64,000 bases of DNA from Paenibacillus caseinilyticus (GCF_027533645.1 NZ_JAQAGY010000009.1:1-64000), one strand, 5' to 3'. Positions 34,163 to 42,711 are shown, numbered from the stretch's first letter. Translations and numbers: made by a program. Notes: a model not told the origin generated them from the sequence alone.

Positions 34163-35157
34163 ATCGAGCGGATCAGGGCGTCCGCCTGGCGCGCCCGTAC
34201 TTCCCAGCGGTTGCGGTAAGCATAGGCAGCCCGCTGTTCCCTAGCCTCCTCGGAATCCGCTTCGCTGAGCAGCTTGCCGAGCTTCCAGCCGAAATCCTCG
34301 TGGGTCGTGGCCGTGACGACGTGCGGGTGCATCGCCACGCACTCGGGGAGTGCGGTTGACAGCACCCTTACCCCCGACGCGAGATATTCGTAGGCCTTCA
34401 CCGGGTTCGTCGCCAGCGTGATGGGATGGTAGCGGAACGGGATGAGGGCCGCATCAAAATGCTGCAGGTACGCCTGCAGCGCTTCGTGCGGTCTCTCGCC
34501 CAGCACATGCACGTTGGGGTACTCCTCGTAGGTCGGCACTTCTCCGTACGCGGCTCCGATGGAGACGAACTGCACCTGCGGGAACCAGCGCGCCATCGTC
34601 ATCACCAGCGGATGGTCGACCCAGTAAGCCCAGGCGCCGATGTAGCCGACCACCGGGCCATGAGGAAGATCCGCGGGCCGGGGCAGCGGCTCCCGCTCCA
34701 GGAACCGCTCGTCGGCCGCATTGCGGATCAGCGTGATTCCCTTCTCCGGGTAAGCGAGCTCCAGCCGCTGCCGGATGACTTCGGCCGAGCAGACCACGTG
34801 GTTCGCATAGCCCACCATCGGTGCCTCGTACCTAGCCCACTGGGGGAACTCGTCGCAGCAGTCGTAGATGACCCCGTCCGGCCGAAACAGCGGGATCCGT
34901 GTGCGCTGCTTGGCCCATGTCGTCCATACCACGACCCGCTCGCTCCCCCTGAGGCGCGGAAGCTCCCGGCCGATGAACCGCTGCGCATCCGTGAAGAGAT
35001 AGACGTTCGGCTCCACTTCCGTGAACTGCTCTTCGATCGGGGCCGGGTTCTCGAAGTACACCTTGTGCCCGAGCTTGCCCAGATGGGTCATGAGCTGCTG
35101 CGGCCGCTGTTTCATATAACTCCAGCTGAGGGTCTTGGGGTAGATCACAACAGCCAC
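34159..35157 (-). CDS. Family 1/4-like (GT-B) glycosyltransferase
   Basis: 332 residues. N-terminal half: SYMKQRPQQLMTHLGKLGHK, typical of GT-B enzymes of the teichuronic-acid/TuaH-like group; C-terminal half: GPVVGYIGAWAYWVDHPLVM, PNVHVLGERPHEALQAYLQH and the nucleotide-sugar-binding TNPVKAYEYLASGVRVLST. No signal peptide or membrane helix, so it acts at the inner face of the membrane or in the cytoplasm. First gene of the cluster that runs through the family 2 transferase; the ATGA overlap shows coupling. Sugar and acceptor unknown. Confidence 0.87.
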   Translation of the reverse strand: MAVVIYPKTLSWSYMKQRPQQLMTHLGKLGHKVYFENPAPIEEQFTEVEPNVYLFTDAQRFIGRELPRLRGSERVVVWTTWAKQRTRIPLFRPDGVIYDCCDEFPQWARYEAPMVGYANHVVCSAEVIRQRLELAYPEKGITLIRNAADERFLEREPLPRPADLPHGPVVGYIGAWAYWVDHPLVMTMARWFPQVQFVSIGAAYGEVPTYEEYPNVHVLGERPHEALQAYLQHFDAALIPFRYHPITLATNPVKAYEYLASGVRVLSTALPECVAMHPHVVTATTHEDFGWKLGKLLSEADSEEAREQRAAYAYRNRWEVRARQADALIRSI

Positions 35158-35353
35158 TGACGCATCACTCCTTTGTCCATAACCCTTTCAGTGTATGCGG
35201 ACCTGCTGCGCCGGGTAGCTGTGAGCGCCCGGTCCCGGGCAAAAATGGGTGCTTGCATGCAACGAATCCGGGATGATACCCTTAGGAAGGAAATACCAAA
35301 AAAACCTCCCTTTCCCCTGTTGAACGGAGAATCGAGAGGTATGGGGGGATACG

Positions 35354-35932
35354 ATGAGCAACTCCCGTCAGGAGCGGGATCAACAGGTGGACGGCGGCAC
35401 CGTTACAGCGGTCAGCCGAAGCGAAGGACATACGTTCAGCAAGGCGAACGAGGACCGGATCCGGCTCGTGGCAGGCCTTGGCGTCGAAGGGGACGCGCAC
35501 CAAGGGGTCACAGTCAAGCACCGCTCGCGGGTCGCCCAAGACCCTGCGCAGCCGAACCTGCGGCAGGTGCACCTGATTCATGCCGAGCTCCACGACGAGC
35601 TGCGGGCTGCCGGATTCCCGGTGGAGGCCGGCCAGATGGGCGAGAACGTCACGACACGCGGCATCGATCTGCTCGGTCTGCCGGCAGGCACGCTGCTGCA
35701 TATCGGGTCCCAGGCTGTGGTCGAAGTGACGGGCCTGCGCAACCCCTGCCCCCAGCTCGACCGCTTCCAGCCCGGCCTGAAGAACCGGCTGCTCGAGGAG
35801 AAGCCTGACGGCAGCCTGGTCAGGAAAGCCGGCATCATGGGCATTGTGCTTGCGGGCGGCGAAGTCCGTCCCGGCGATCCGATCCGCGCCGAGCTTCCGC
35901 CTCAGCCGCACCGGCCCTTGGAGAGGGTCTAG
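35354..35932 (+). CDS. MOSC domain protein
   Basis: 192 residues, ATG 35354. The MOSC (molybdenum cofactor sulfurase C-terminal) domain covers most of it: VSRSEGHTFSK, GLGVEGDAHQGVTVKHRSRV, VHLIHAELHDELRAAGF, GQMGENVTTRGIDLLGLPAG and the conserved Cys region VTGLRNPCPQLDRFQPGL. Stand-alone MOSC proteins resemble YiiM/MARC-type molybdenum enzymes that reduce N-hydroxylated compounds or carry sulfur. No molybdopterin genes are near. Single gene, divergent from the glycosyltransferase cluster. Confidence 0.88.
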   Translation: MSNSRQERDQQVDGGTVTAVSRSEGHTFSKANEDRIRLVAGLGVEGDAHQGVTVKHRSRVAQDPAQPNLRQVHLIHAELHDELRAAGFPVEAGQMGENVTTRGIDLLGLPAGTLLHIGSQAVVEVTGLRNPCPQLDRFQPGLKNRLLEEKPDGSLVRKAGIMGIVLAGGEVRPGDPIRAELPPQPHRPLERV

Positions 35933-36086
35933 CGTACTTGGCAGGTGGGACGCATGCCCGGCCGGCAGTTTTGGCAAGAATTGCCCCGATCTTGTGGGCG
36001 GTCTTCGCTGTATCATTCGTTCCCGTGACCCGACCCAGCTTCCGTTCGCGGCTAGGATAACGCTTGAAGATTAACAGCCCCGCTCA

Positions 36087-37304
36087 TCAGGAAGCCGCAT
36101 GGGCGTCCTGCAGGCTGCGTTTTTTGCCTTTAAGCGATAAGAAGAAACAAACAAACAATACCAGGCACGCCAGCGTATACGGGTAATTGATATCCAGGTC
36201 GAATAAAAAACCGGCCGCAATGGGCCCAGCAACATTACCGAGACTCGTGAAGGCGGAGTTCAAGCCAGCAACATAGCCTTGCTGATCCTTAGCCACCATT
36301 GACATTTGTGTACTGATGGCCGGTCGTAAGATATCGATAGCCAGGAACACGATAAAGGTAACGGCAAAAATCATCCAGAACTTGTGAACGAAAAGCGTCA
36401 GCAATATAAAAAGACCAGCAAAGAAAAGGCAAAGCGATATGACGAGCTTCTCACCTAAACGGTTCAATATCCAGCTGAAGGCCGTGACCTGAACCACTGC
36501 ACCGGCAATCGACCCGAACGTAATAATAAAGGCGATATCTTTGGGCTCGAACCCAAACTTTTGATCCACGAACAGTCCAAACACCGTTTCAAAGTTAGCC
36601 AGTCCGAACGACATGACAAACACGATAATCAAGCTTAAAAAATAGGGCTCTCTGTACGCGTACCTCAATTGCGATAGAAGTCCACCCCTCTGTTGGACTG
36701 CGCCGGGGCCTGGCGGAGTATCTGCTGCAGCTTCTTTGGAAGGGAGCGATTCCCGGAGCATCAACAATGTGACGCATGCAGCGATCATCCCCGCAGCCCC
36801 CGCCGCGTAGAAGGGTACGCGGATTCCAAATTCAGCGATATAACCGCCAATGCCAGGTCCTATAATAAATCCTGTGGTAATGGCTGCTGTAATGTACCCC
36901 ATCCCCGCTGCGCGTTCTTCTGGTGTCGTGATATCAGCCGCATAGGCCATAATGGCCGGCATAATCATCGCAGCACTAATGCCGCCGAGCATCCTCGAAA
37001 CAAACAGCAGGACAGGTGAACCCGCTAGCCCAAACAGTCCTTCAGTGATGGCGAACACGATCATGCCGATGACAATCAGCCTTTTTCTGCCGAAGGAATC
37101 GGCCAACCGGCCGGCCATCGGCGAGAAAAGAAGCTGAGTGACTGAAAAAGCAGCAACCAACAGGCCGACAATCCCCCCGGTAATGCCCAGACTCTCCATG
37201 AACTTAGGCAAAATGGGGACAACAAGGCCAATCCCCGAGAACACCAGAAACACATTAAACATGAGAATCAGTAAAGCTCCCCGATTTTTCGATAATAAGG
37301 CCAT
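36087..37304 (-). CDS. MFS drug-efflux-type transporter (second copy)
   Basis: 405 residues; GGAGG before ATG 37304. Twelve membrane segments, motif A AGRLADSFGRKRLI, motif C TGFIIGPGIGGYI, and FGLANFETVFGLFVDQKFGF as in the transporter at 27594. The paralogues differ enough to suggest different substrates. The upstream same-strand TetR gene and a palindromic site at 37334-37357 point to local repression. Base composition is lower in GC than in the first copy, so recent local duplication is unlikely. Confidence 0.9.
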   Translation of the reverse strand: MALLSKNRGALLILMFNVFLVFSGIGLVVPILPKFMESLGITGGIVGLLVAAFSVTQLLFSPMAGRLADSFGRKRLIVIGMIVFAITEGLFGLAGSPVLLFVSRMLGGISAAMIMPAIMAYAADITTPEERAAGMGYITAAITTGFIIGPGIGGYIAEFGIRVPFYAAGAAGMIAACVTLLMLRESLPSKEAAADTPPGPGAVQQRGGLLSQLRYAYREPYFLSLIIVFVMSFGLANFETVFGLFVDQKFGFEPKDIAFIITFGSIAGAVVQVTAFSWILNRLGEKLVISLCLFFAGLFILLTLFVHKFWMIFAVTFIVFLAIDILRPAISTQMSMVAKDQQGYVAGLNSAFTSLGNVAGPIAAGFLFDLDINYPYTLACLVLFVCFFLSLKGKKRSLQDAHAAS

Positions 37305-37333
37305 TCTTTATTCCTCCATACTCATACTCATAA

Positions 37334-37357
37334 AATACTGAACTTTTATTCAGGATA
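37334..37357. promoter_or_regulatory. Operator-like repeat upstream of the second MFS gene
   Basis: AATACTGAA-N6-TTCAGGAT, the same word pair as in the site at 38023-38046 with one mismatch. It lies 30 bases before the MFS start. Confidence 0.65.
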
Positions 37358-37372
37358 GGGGCAAAAAAAGGG

Positions 37373-37972
37373 CTAGCGAGTTGGTTTGGCAATGCCATGC
37401 AAAAACACATCCATAGCCAAACGATATGTCGCCAGCGCTTCCTCTCGTCCCATCCTCAGGCTGTGTTGGTTTAATCCAAGGAACAGACTGTCCAAAATAA
37501 TGGCGAGTCCGGTAACATTGATGTTTTCGAATTCATGGTTATCGATCCCCTTTTGCAGCATTTGCTGATTGAAGGCCAGATATCCTTTGACCATTTCATT
37601 AATCCGTTCCTCCACTTCTGGAGCTTTTTCGGAGTTGTTGAAAAATTCATCTGAAGCCTTGGTTAGCGGATGATTGAGCTGGTCGAGCGCTAAATGTTCG
37701 GCCAGGCCATATAATTTATCAATCGTAGTGGGATACAGCGTTTCTTTGGCCACCCATGTCTTGCCCCATTCCGCGTTCCACTCTTCAAGTAAAAATAAAA
37801 AAAGCCCTTCCTTGTTCTTGAAATGATAATAAATGTTACCTGCGCTGCAGCCTGTCGCTTTTACGATCTCCTCTATGGATGTTGCTTTATACCCTTTTTG
37901 AGCAAACAAAGCTCTTGCTGCATCAGCGATTTTCTTCTTCGTTTGCTCGGTTTGCTGTTTCTTTTTGTTCAC
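37373..37972 (-). CDS. TetR family regulator of the second MFS gene
   Basis: 199 residues. Helix-turn-helix: KKKIADAARALFAQKGYKAT, SIEEIVKATGCSAGNIYYHF, KNKEGLFLFLLEEW. Remaining part is the ligand-binding domain (about 130 residues) in the style of QacR/YfiR-type regulators. It lies upstream of the MFS gene on the same strand with a 68-base gap, and both genes have the same palindrome in front, so it likely represses both itself and the pump. Confidence 0.92.
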   Translation of the reverse strand: MNKKKQQTEQTKKKIADAARALFAQKGYKATSIEEIVKATGCSAGNIYYHFKNKEGLFLFLLEEWNAEWGKTWVAKETLYPTTIDKLYGLAEHLALDQLNHPLTKASDEFFNNSEKAPEVEERINEMVKGYLAFNQQMLQKGIDNHEFENINVTGLAIILDSLFLGLNQHSLRMGREEALATYRLAMDVFLHGIAKPTR

Positions 37973-38022
37973 GTCTGCTTCACCACTTTTCTGGATGACG
38001 GTTTCTGGAAGTCAAAAAAAAT

Positions 38023-38046
38023 AATACTGAACTTTCATTCAGTATT
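38023..38046. promoter_or_regulatory. Operator-like palindrome upstream of tetR
   Basis: AATACTGAA-N6-TTCAGTATT, perfect 9-base arms, about 50 bases before the TetR start. Paired with the similar site before the MFS gene. Confidence 0.75.
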
Positions 38047-38077
38047 ATAAGCGACGAATGGGGACTTTGCAAACCCT

Positions 38078-38110
38078 AAAAAAGAGCAGTCACCTTGGCG
38101 GGCAACTGCT
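38078..38110 (-). terminator. Terminator of the kinase/unknown-protein pair
   Basis: Minus strand AGCAGT pairs with ACTGCT across a 14-base loop, followed by CTTTTTTA. It is about 65 bases after the stop of the gene at 38177. Confidence 0.6.
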
Positions 38111-38176
38111 ACCGGTTGTAGTGCTAACGTTCTCCGATCGTTCATGGGGACTTTTGGAGCGAGACAAAATAAAAAG

Positions 38177-38527
38177 CTATGTAAAAAGTAGATTCTCCAA
38201 CCATTCTTCTAGGGTATTTTTTATCAAAAATCTGTCTTTTGATTCGGTTTCCCGAATGACCTGCCAGTGTTCATCCACTTGAACTAACTTATACTGGCCG
38301 TCTGGTTGTCCGTCTGGATACCAACCTAGATCAATAATTATTTTCCCTTCCCTAGGTAAGCCCCATTCTCCATCTAGAATTCGCATCTGCACAATTTGCA
38401 GAATATCTTCCGTGAAATACTCCCAGTTCTGTATATAGCCATCTTCATCCTGTATGGGTTCAACGTCTGAAAACTTGTTATAACAAACGGCATAACCCAT
38501 CGGTATTCTCAATGGGAGAAGAGACAT
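38177..38527 (-). CDS. Unknown protein downstream of a phosphotransferase gene
   Basis: 116 residues from ATG 38527 (GAGG eight bases upstream; an ATG two codons earlier is too close). Begins MSLLPLRIPMGYAVCYNKFS, then QNWEYFTEDILQIVQMRILD, IIIDLGWYPDGQPDGQYKLV, RETESKDRFLIKNTLEEWLE. Soluble and acidic with many aromatic residues, a character shared with small immunity-type or stress proteins, but I do not recognise a family. It starts 31 bases after the phosphotransferase stop, so the two share a transcript. Confidence 0.6.
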   Translation of the reverse strand: MSLLPLRIPMGYAVCYNKFSDVEPIQDEDGYIQNWEYFTEDILQIVQMRILDGEWGLPREGKIIIDLGWYPDGQPDGQYKLVQVDEHWQVIRETESKDRFLIKNTLEEWLENLLFT

Positions 38528-38558
38528 AGCCATTTCCTCATTTCTACGGAAGCTGCCC

Positions 38559-39455
38559 TTACAGCAGCACACTCTCATTTACAAATCGATTGTCCCTGAC
38601 GATTTTTCTTACCTTCTTCATCGTATCCGGGCCTTTGGGCACTCCAGCGATTCGGTCGAGCAGCAGCCACCGCAGGCAGGCAAGCGCTTCAAAGATCTCC
38701 AGTTCCTCCGTCGCTACGGGCATTTCCTCTTGGTATTTGTACAAAAACGTAAGGCTTTTGCTCTCGCTCAGATAGATACGCAGAAGCAAAAGAGCCCATG
38801 ACAGATCATACCTGGGATCCCCCAGCTGCCCGTTCGTCCAGTCGATCACCGTGTATTGTCCATTCTCCTCTAGAATGTTGCCTACATTGAAATCGCCGTG
38901 AATAATCCGGTCCATTCTCATATCCGCGATAGTGACGAGACGGATCAGTTCCTCCTTCATCGCCGGATACGCCTCGATCCCCGGGAAAAAATACCCGACA
39001 AAATCATACCTAGCCAGCACGCTCTCCAATCCATCTGGGGGCAACCGGTGAATGTCGGCTAAAGCAGCGGCGATTTTCTTAAAAATGCCCGGATTCACCT
39101 TCGTTACTGTAGTGCCGTGATAGCGGGTCAGCAGCACGCCGTCCCCCGTTTCGGTTCGCCCATAGCCGATCGGCTCCGATACGCGGATTCCCTGACGATA
39201 AAGAACTTCCAAAAGGCGATACTGGCGCAGGACATCGGGTTTTGAGCGTTTGTTCCACACCTTCAGCACAAAATGCCTCTCACCTTGCGTGATCTTAACC
39301 ACATCCGCCTCAAGCCCCGGCGAAAGCGGGCTAAGCGTCAGTTCAGCCCCTGAAGCAATCAGGTTGTTCAAAATTGGAGTTGTTTCAAGCCATTCAATCC
39401 CCTCCAATGAGTCATCCAGGGGATCTCCCGTTACCTTGCCTTCCCATTGTTTCAT
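38559..39455 (-). CDS. Aminoglycoside-phosphotransferase-like kinase
   Basis: 298 residues. The kinase fold is visible: nucleotide-side Lys in HFVLKVWNKR, catalytic loop IIHGDFNVGNILEENG with the catalytic Asp and the metal-binding Asn, and the metal-binding IDWTNGQLGDPRYDLSWAL. APH-family kinases phosphorylate antibiotics or small molecules such as choline or sugars. Substrate cannot be deduced, and sequence does not match the named resistance enzymes I know. Followed by a small unknown gene on the same transcript. Confidence 0.88.
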   Translation of the reverse strand: MKQWEGKVTGDPLDDSLEGIEWLETTPILNNLIASGAELTLSPLSPGLEADVVKITQGERHFVLKVWNKRSKPDVLRQYRLLEVLYRQGIRVSEPIGYGRTETGDGVLLTRYHGTTVTKVNPGIFKKIAAALADIHRLPPDGLESVLARYDFVGYFFPGIEAYPAMKEELIRLVTIADMRMDRIIHGDFNVGNILEENGQYTVIDWTNGQLGDPRYDLSWALLLLRIYLSESKSLTFLYKYQEEMPVATEELEIFEALACLRWLLLDRIAGVPKGPDTMKKVRKIVRDNRFVNESVLL

Positions 39456-39618
39456 ATCTCACCTCTATGTGATTTTACTCCTTCCAGAGAATTCAACATT
39501 TTGCTGCGTTATCCTCCCACTATGGAGAAACGCAGAGGCGTGCGAACAGCGGCTGGATCCCGTCTACATGAGACGAAAATAAGCGCCGCGACTGCGTATA
39601 AGTTAACGAAGCAGTTGC

Positions 39619-40077
39619 CTAGGTAGGCGGAACATTCGCCTTCGCCTTATATATTCTTGCCAGCCCCTTCTCGAGTACCCGGCACTCCTCTTCATCCAGC
39701 ATACTTATGAAATAAGCATATATCCCCTGTTCATAAGTTGGCCAAGCTTGCAAAAATGCCCGCTTGCCCTCTCTAGTAATTACCGCATAAGAGCCTCGCC
39801 GATCCTCCTGCGTTCGTTCGCGTTGAACAAGCCCCTCTTTTTCCAGCCGCTCGACCACGCGGGTCAATCCGCTTGGAGTCAGTACGACCTTCTCAGCCAG
39901 TTCACTCATCCTCAGTTTTTTATTAGGCGCTTGATATAGAGCGACCAGAACATCGTACCACGTTAGCGGTACCTGACTGTGAGCAGACAGATCTTTCTCT
40001 ATACGTCCGATGATGGTCGAATGCGCGTTTACAAATGCCCGCCAAGCCGCTAACTGATCTTCGCTTAGTTTCTTCAT
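39619..40077 (-). CDS. MarR family regulator
   Basis: 152 residues from ATG 40077 (GGAGG 11 bases upstream; the longer frame starts at a GTG inside that site). Winged helix: VPLTWYDVLVALYQAPNKKL, RMSELAEKVVLTPSGLTRVV, ERLEKEGLVQRERTQEDRRG. MarR proteins bind palindromes and are released by phenolic or oxidant ligands. It is divergent from an EamA-type exporter gene, with a TATTTG/CAAATA palindrome between them, so it likely represses that exporter and itself. Confidence 0.92.
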   Translation of the reverse strand: MKKLSEDQLAAWRAFVNAHSTIIGRIEKDLSAHSQVPLTWYDVLVALYQAPNKKLRMSELAEKVVLTPSGLTRVVERLEKEGLVQRERTQEDRRGSYAVITREGKRAFLQAWPTYEQGIYAYFISMLDEEECRVLEKGLARIYKAKANVPPT

Positions 40078-40176
40078 ATGATACCGATCCTCCACACCCT
40101 AAATTGCATTATGCTTAAATCTTAAATGAAAGTATTTGACTATGCAAATAAATGATGATACTATTTGCTCACGCAA

Positions 40177-40194
40177 TATTTGTATACGCAAATA
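40177..40194. promoter_or_regulatory. MarR-type operator
   Basis: TATTTG-N6-CAAATA, with further CAAATA (40145-40150) and TATTTG (40162-40167) copies nearby forming a second, wider inverted pair. Located in the 139-base region between the divergent marR and EamA genes. Confidence 0.65.
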
Positions 40195-40216
40195 CGTTGG
40201 TTGGAGGAGGGGTGCT

Positions 40217-41071
40217 ATGCTGTGGGGTCTTCTTTCAGCTTTATTGTTTGGTACCGCTGATTTTTTTGCGGCGAATTCCAGCAAGAGAATAGGAGCATAT
40301 ACCACACTGTTTTACATGCAGCTTGTCGGATTTATGCTCCTGTGTGTCGTTATGGCCGTATCCGGCGAATGGTACGTATTGCGGTCGCTATCCGGCGTCA
40401 CTGCGGCCGGATTATGGATGCTCGTTGATCTCGTAGGAATCCTGCTGCTATACAAGGGGCTGCTCGCTGGCCAAGCGTCCATCGTCGCTCCCATTACGTC
40501 GAGCTTCTCTGTGGTCACGGTATCGCTTTCGATAGCGTTCGGGGACCATGTAAATTGGCTTACGCTTACCGGCATTGCGCTCACGATCTTAGGTGTTATC
40601 GGCGCGACCCTAACCATGCCTCGTTCCGGAAACAAGCAATCCCCTAATGCCAAAGCTGCGGAGGGATCATTATGGGCGATATTGGCGGCCCTGTTTCTTG
40701 GGACTGCCTTTTTTGGACTGCGTAATCCGGTTGAGGACTTGGGCGGGATCGCTACAGTCTGGGTTGGACGGCTGCAAGCGATAGTTCTCCTCCCGCTTCT
40801 CTCGCTGTTGGGAAAATGGAAACTATCACGACCCAAGCGGGGGCACTGGGGCAATCTGCTTATCGTCGGAGGGCTCGATTCCTTCGCTATTGTCAGTTAC
40901 AACTTGGGGTTAGGGTATGAACAAACCTCCATCGTAATAACGGCGGCATCCTTGTTCGCCATCGTTACGCTGGTATGGGGAGTCCTACTGGGCAAGGAGC
41001 GGCCATTGTGGAACCAATGGATAGGGGTCACGTTGACATTCGCCGGTATTACGATGGTTTCATTGGGATGA
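40217..41071 (+). CDS. EamA/DMT family transporter
   Basis: 284 residues from ATG 40217, immediately after GGAGGAGGGG; the in-frame extension to 40136 lies across the operator and is not coding. Ten membrane helices in two EamA halves (LWGLLSALLFGTADFFAANS; LWAILAALFLGTAFFGLRNP). Conserved LLYKGLLAGQASIVAPITS. DMT proteins export amino acids, drugs or metabolites. Regulated by the divergent MarR protein in all likelihood. Substrate unknown. Confidence 0.88.
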   Translation: MLWGLLSALLFGTADFFAANSSKRIGAYTTLFYMQLVGFMLLCVVMAVSGEWYVLRSLSGVTAAGLWMLVDLVGILLLYKGLLAGQASIVAPITSSFSVVTVSLSIAFGDHVNWLTLTGIALTILGVIGATLTMPRSGNKQSPNAKAAEGSLWAILAALFLGTAFFGLRNPVEDLGGIATVWVGRLQAIVLLPLLSLLGKWKLSRPKRGHWGNLLIVGGLDSFAIVSYNLGLGYEQTSIVITAASLFAIVTLVWGVLLGKERPLWNQWIGVTLTFAGITMVSLG

Positions 41072-41154
41072 TTTATTAGTTCTTCCAGCTATGGCTATAT
41101 GTGCTAACTGGTGAAGTTCGCCAGGCTTTGGACGAGGTACAAAGGGATCAGCTC

Positions 41155-41446
41155 CTAAGGGCTGTATTCCCGTCCGAATTGGGGAGCGAGTACACTCCAC
41201 ATCGTCCCAATCGCCGTCTCCACCTTGGCCATTCCGTCCGGGGCGCCGACATCTACTGGATCAAGACCAATCTCGGATATCAACTGGGTAACGGTTGCTA
41301 CCGCTGCGGGGTCATCCCCGTATAAGAAAGCCTTAGCAAGTACGTGCTCCACATCATCGGGCAGCACGGCCAGCAGGATCACCTCGCCGAATGCTGCCGC
41401 TTCATTGATCGTGCTGGCCTGTGCGTGGGTGCCCCCTCCCTGCTCT
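41155..41446 (-). pseudogene. F420/NADP-dependent oxidoreductase-like remnant (internal deletion)
   Basis: One reverse frame reads ASTINEAAAFGEVILLAVLP then directly KAFLYGDDPAAVATVTQLIS, EIGLDPVDVGAPDGMAKVET and a stop after FGREYSP. The first part is the middle of an NAD(P)-binding, F420-type oxidoreductase; the second is its C-terminal part. In intact proteins about 70 residues separate these (the IDATNP and VKAFNT region), and the glycine-rich N-terminus is also absent. This is a decayed gene with an in-frame internal deletion and lost 5' end. Family call from remembered motifs. Confidence 0.6.
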
Positions 41447-41495
41447 GATTATTTTTATTCTAGAGGATGGAGTCGACTCCAGGTCAATACCTGAT

Positions 41496-41888
41496 TTATT
41501 CACTGGATTCAGTTCTACGAATTTCAAGCAACTTAGCTACTACCCAACCATTTAATCCGTATGAAGATTGGATCACGTAGTATAAATAGTTTTCTTTTTT
41601 AAGAAAACTACTTAGATCATTCATGTTGTCATAGTACATCGGCCAACAATACTTTTTTTGTTTCTCCAGTAGATTCCTGTTTCCATCAATAAACCGGTCC
41701 AACTCATATTCTTGAATGCCAAAGATAATGCTTCCCTCTAAGGGCGCCTCGAATTGATGAGCTAGCACTTCCACAAATAACACTTCGACTTCTTGGTGGT
41801 TAGTGGGGGATAGCGTATGGAAGGTTATTTTGTGATTTTTTAGATCCACCTTATAAGATGTGATCTCATTATCATGAATGCTAATCAC
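41496..41888 (-). CDS. Unknown soluble protein
   Basis: 130 residues from a GTG at 41888, seven bases after AAGGAGGTG, an excellent ribosome site. Begins MISIHDNEITSYKVDLKNHK and contains VLAHQFEAPLEGSIIFGIQE and LDRFIDGNRNLLEKQKKYCW. AT-rich relative to the neighbours, with character of small immunity-type or phage-neighbour proteins, but I recognise no family. No toxin partner is visible. A hairpin without T-run lies 33 bases upstream. Confidence 0.6.
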   Translation of the reverse strand: MISIHDNEITSYKVDLKNHKITFHTLSPTNHQEVEVLFVEVLAHQFEAPLEGSIIFGIQEYELDRFIDGNRNLLEKQKKYCWPMYYDNMNDLSSFLKKENYLYYVIQSSYGLNGWVVAKLLEIRRTESSE

Positions 41889-41920
41889 TTGGACACCTCC
41901 TTAGTTGTCTGTAAGCGTCA

Positions 41921-41956
41921 AATAGCTCCCACCTTGTCTACAAGATGAGAGCTATT
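41921..41956. other. Hairpin in the leader of the unknown gene at 41496
   Basis: AATAGCTC pairs with GAGCTATT, and CTTGT with ACAAG inside. No T-run follows on either strand, so it is probably an RNA leader structure or protein-binding site. The rest of 41957-42139 shows no gene. Confidence 0.4.
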
Positions 41957-42139
41957 GAATATTGCAGCAATGGTTGTTGTTTTACTACTCGGCAGTAAGC
42001 GGGAGTATTTCTGGCCACGGAAGCAGCATATCCAGCGTCTCAAAAGCACTAGGATGCGCTGTAGTTTAATCTGATAAAGTACACGAAAGTTTGAACGGCG
42101 ACTGCGAAACCCTTCGTGTTACCCAGTGCATTAATTTAA

Positions 42140-42532
42140 TTAATTGACATTTATAATGATCTCTGTGTCAAATCTATAGGGAGCAAAAATGGCCTCTCTT
42201 GCTTTTGCGTATCTGTTTATATGGGTAGTACCCGGTTTTAGAGCGGTGATCGTACCGTCATTCAAGGAAATTACCCCATTTTCGCGACCTATTGTGTATT
42301 TGTAAAAATAGAACCCCAGTTTCTTCCCATTATTCAAAAAAACCACCGGCGGCAGCTTGTGCTGTTGACCAACACTCAAATTAATCGTCGTACTGTCGTC
42401 TTGCTGCACAGCCTGTCCACTGCTAACCGCACTAGTAGATGTCCCTTCAGATGCAGATGCCGCCGTACCGCCAATCAATAAAGAGAAGGAAAGGGAAGAG
42501 ACAAGCAACGTTTTTACCATTTTTCTCATCAT
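42140..42532 (-). CDS. Secreted protein with Ig-like (Big_2-type) fold
   Basis: 130 residues from ATG 42532 (GGAGGG seven bases upstream). Signal peptide (LLVSSLSFSLLIGGTAASAS). The mature part (INLSVGQQHKLPPVVFLNNG; NGVISLNDGTITALKPGTTH) has the G-xI-TALKPGTT pattern of bacterial Ig-like group 2 domains, usually found in surface adhesins. Only one domain is present, so it is a small extracellular beta protein of unknown role. AT-rich compared with flanking genes. Confidence 0.7.
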   Translation of the reverse strand: MMRKMVKTLLVSSLSFSLLIGGTAASASEGTSTSAVSSGQAVQQDDSTTINLSVGQQHKLPPVVFLNNGKKLGFYFYKYTIGRENGVISLNDGTITALKPGTTHINRYAKAREAIFAPYRFDTEIIINVN

Positions 42533-42711
42533 ATTGTTACCCTCCAAAAATATATAATGTAAAACAGTGACAAATCAAAATAACAGTAAAACAACCCTCT
42601 TATCCACACCCCCCCTAATTTACATAACTGATATTTATATCCAGATATATAATATCAAACTATATTTTCTTTTAGTGTTAAATTATGGTTAAATCCATCT
42701 TTATCAACCCC

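Noticed and set aside
40136-40216. N-terminal extension of the EamA gene at 40217
   Set aside because: It runs through the MarR operator region and lacks a ribosome site; ATG 40217 follows GGAGGAGGGG.
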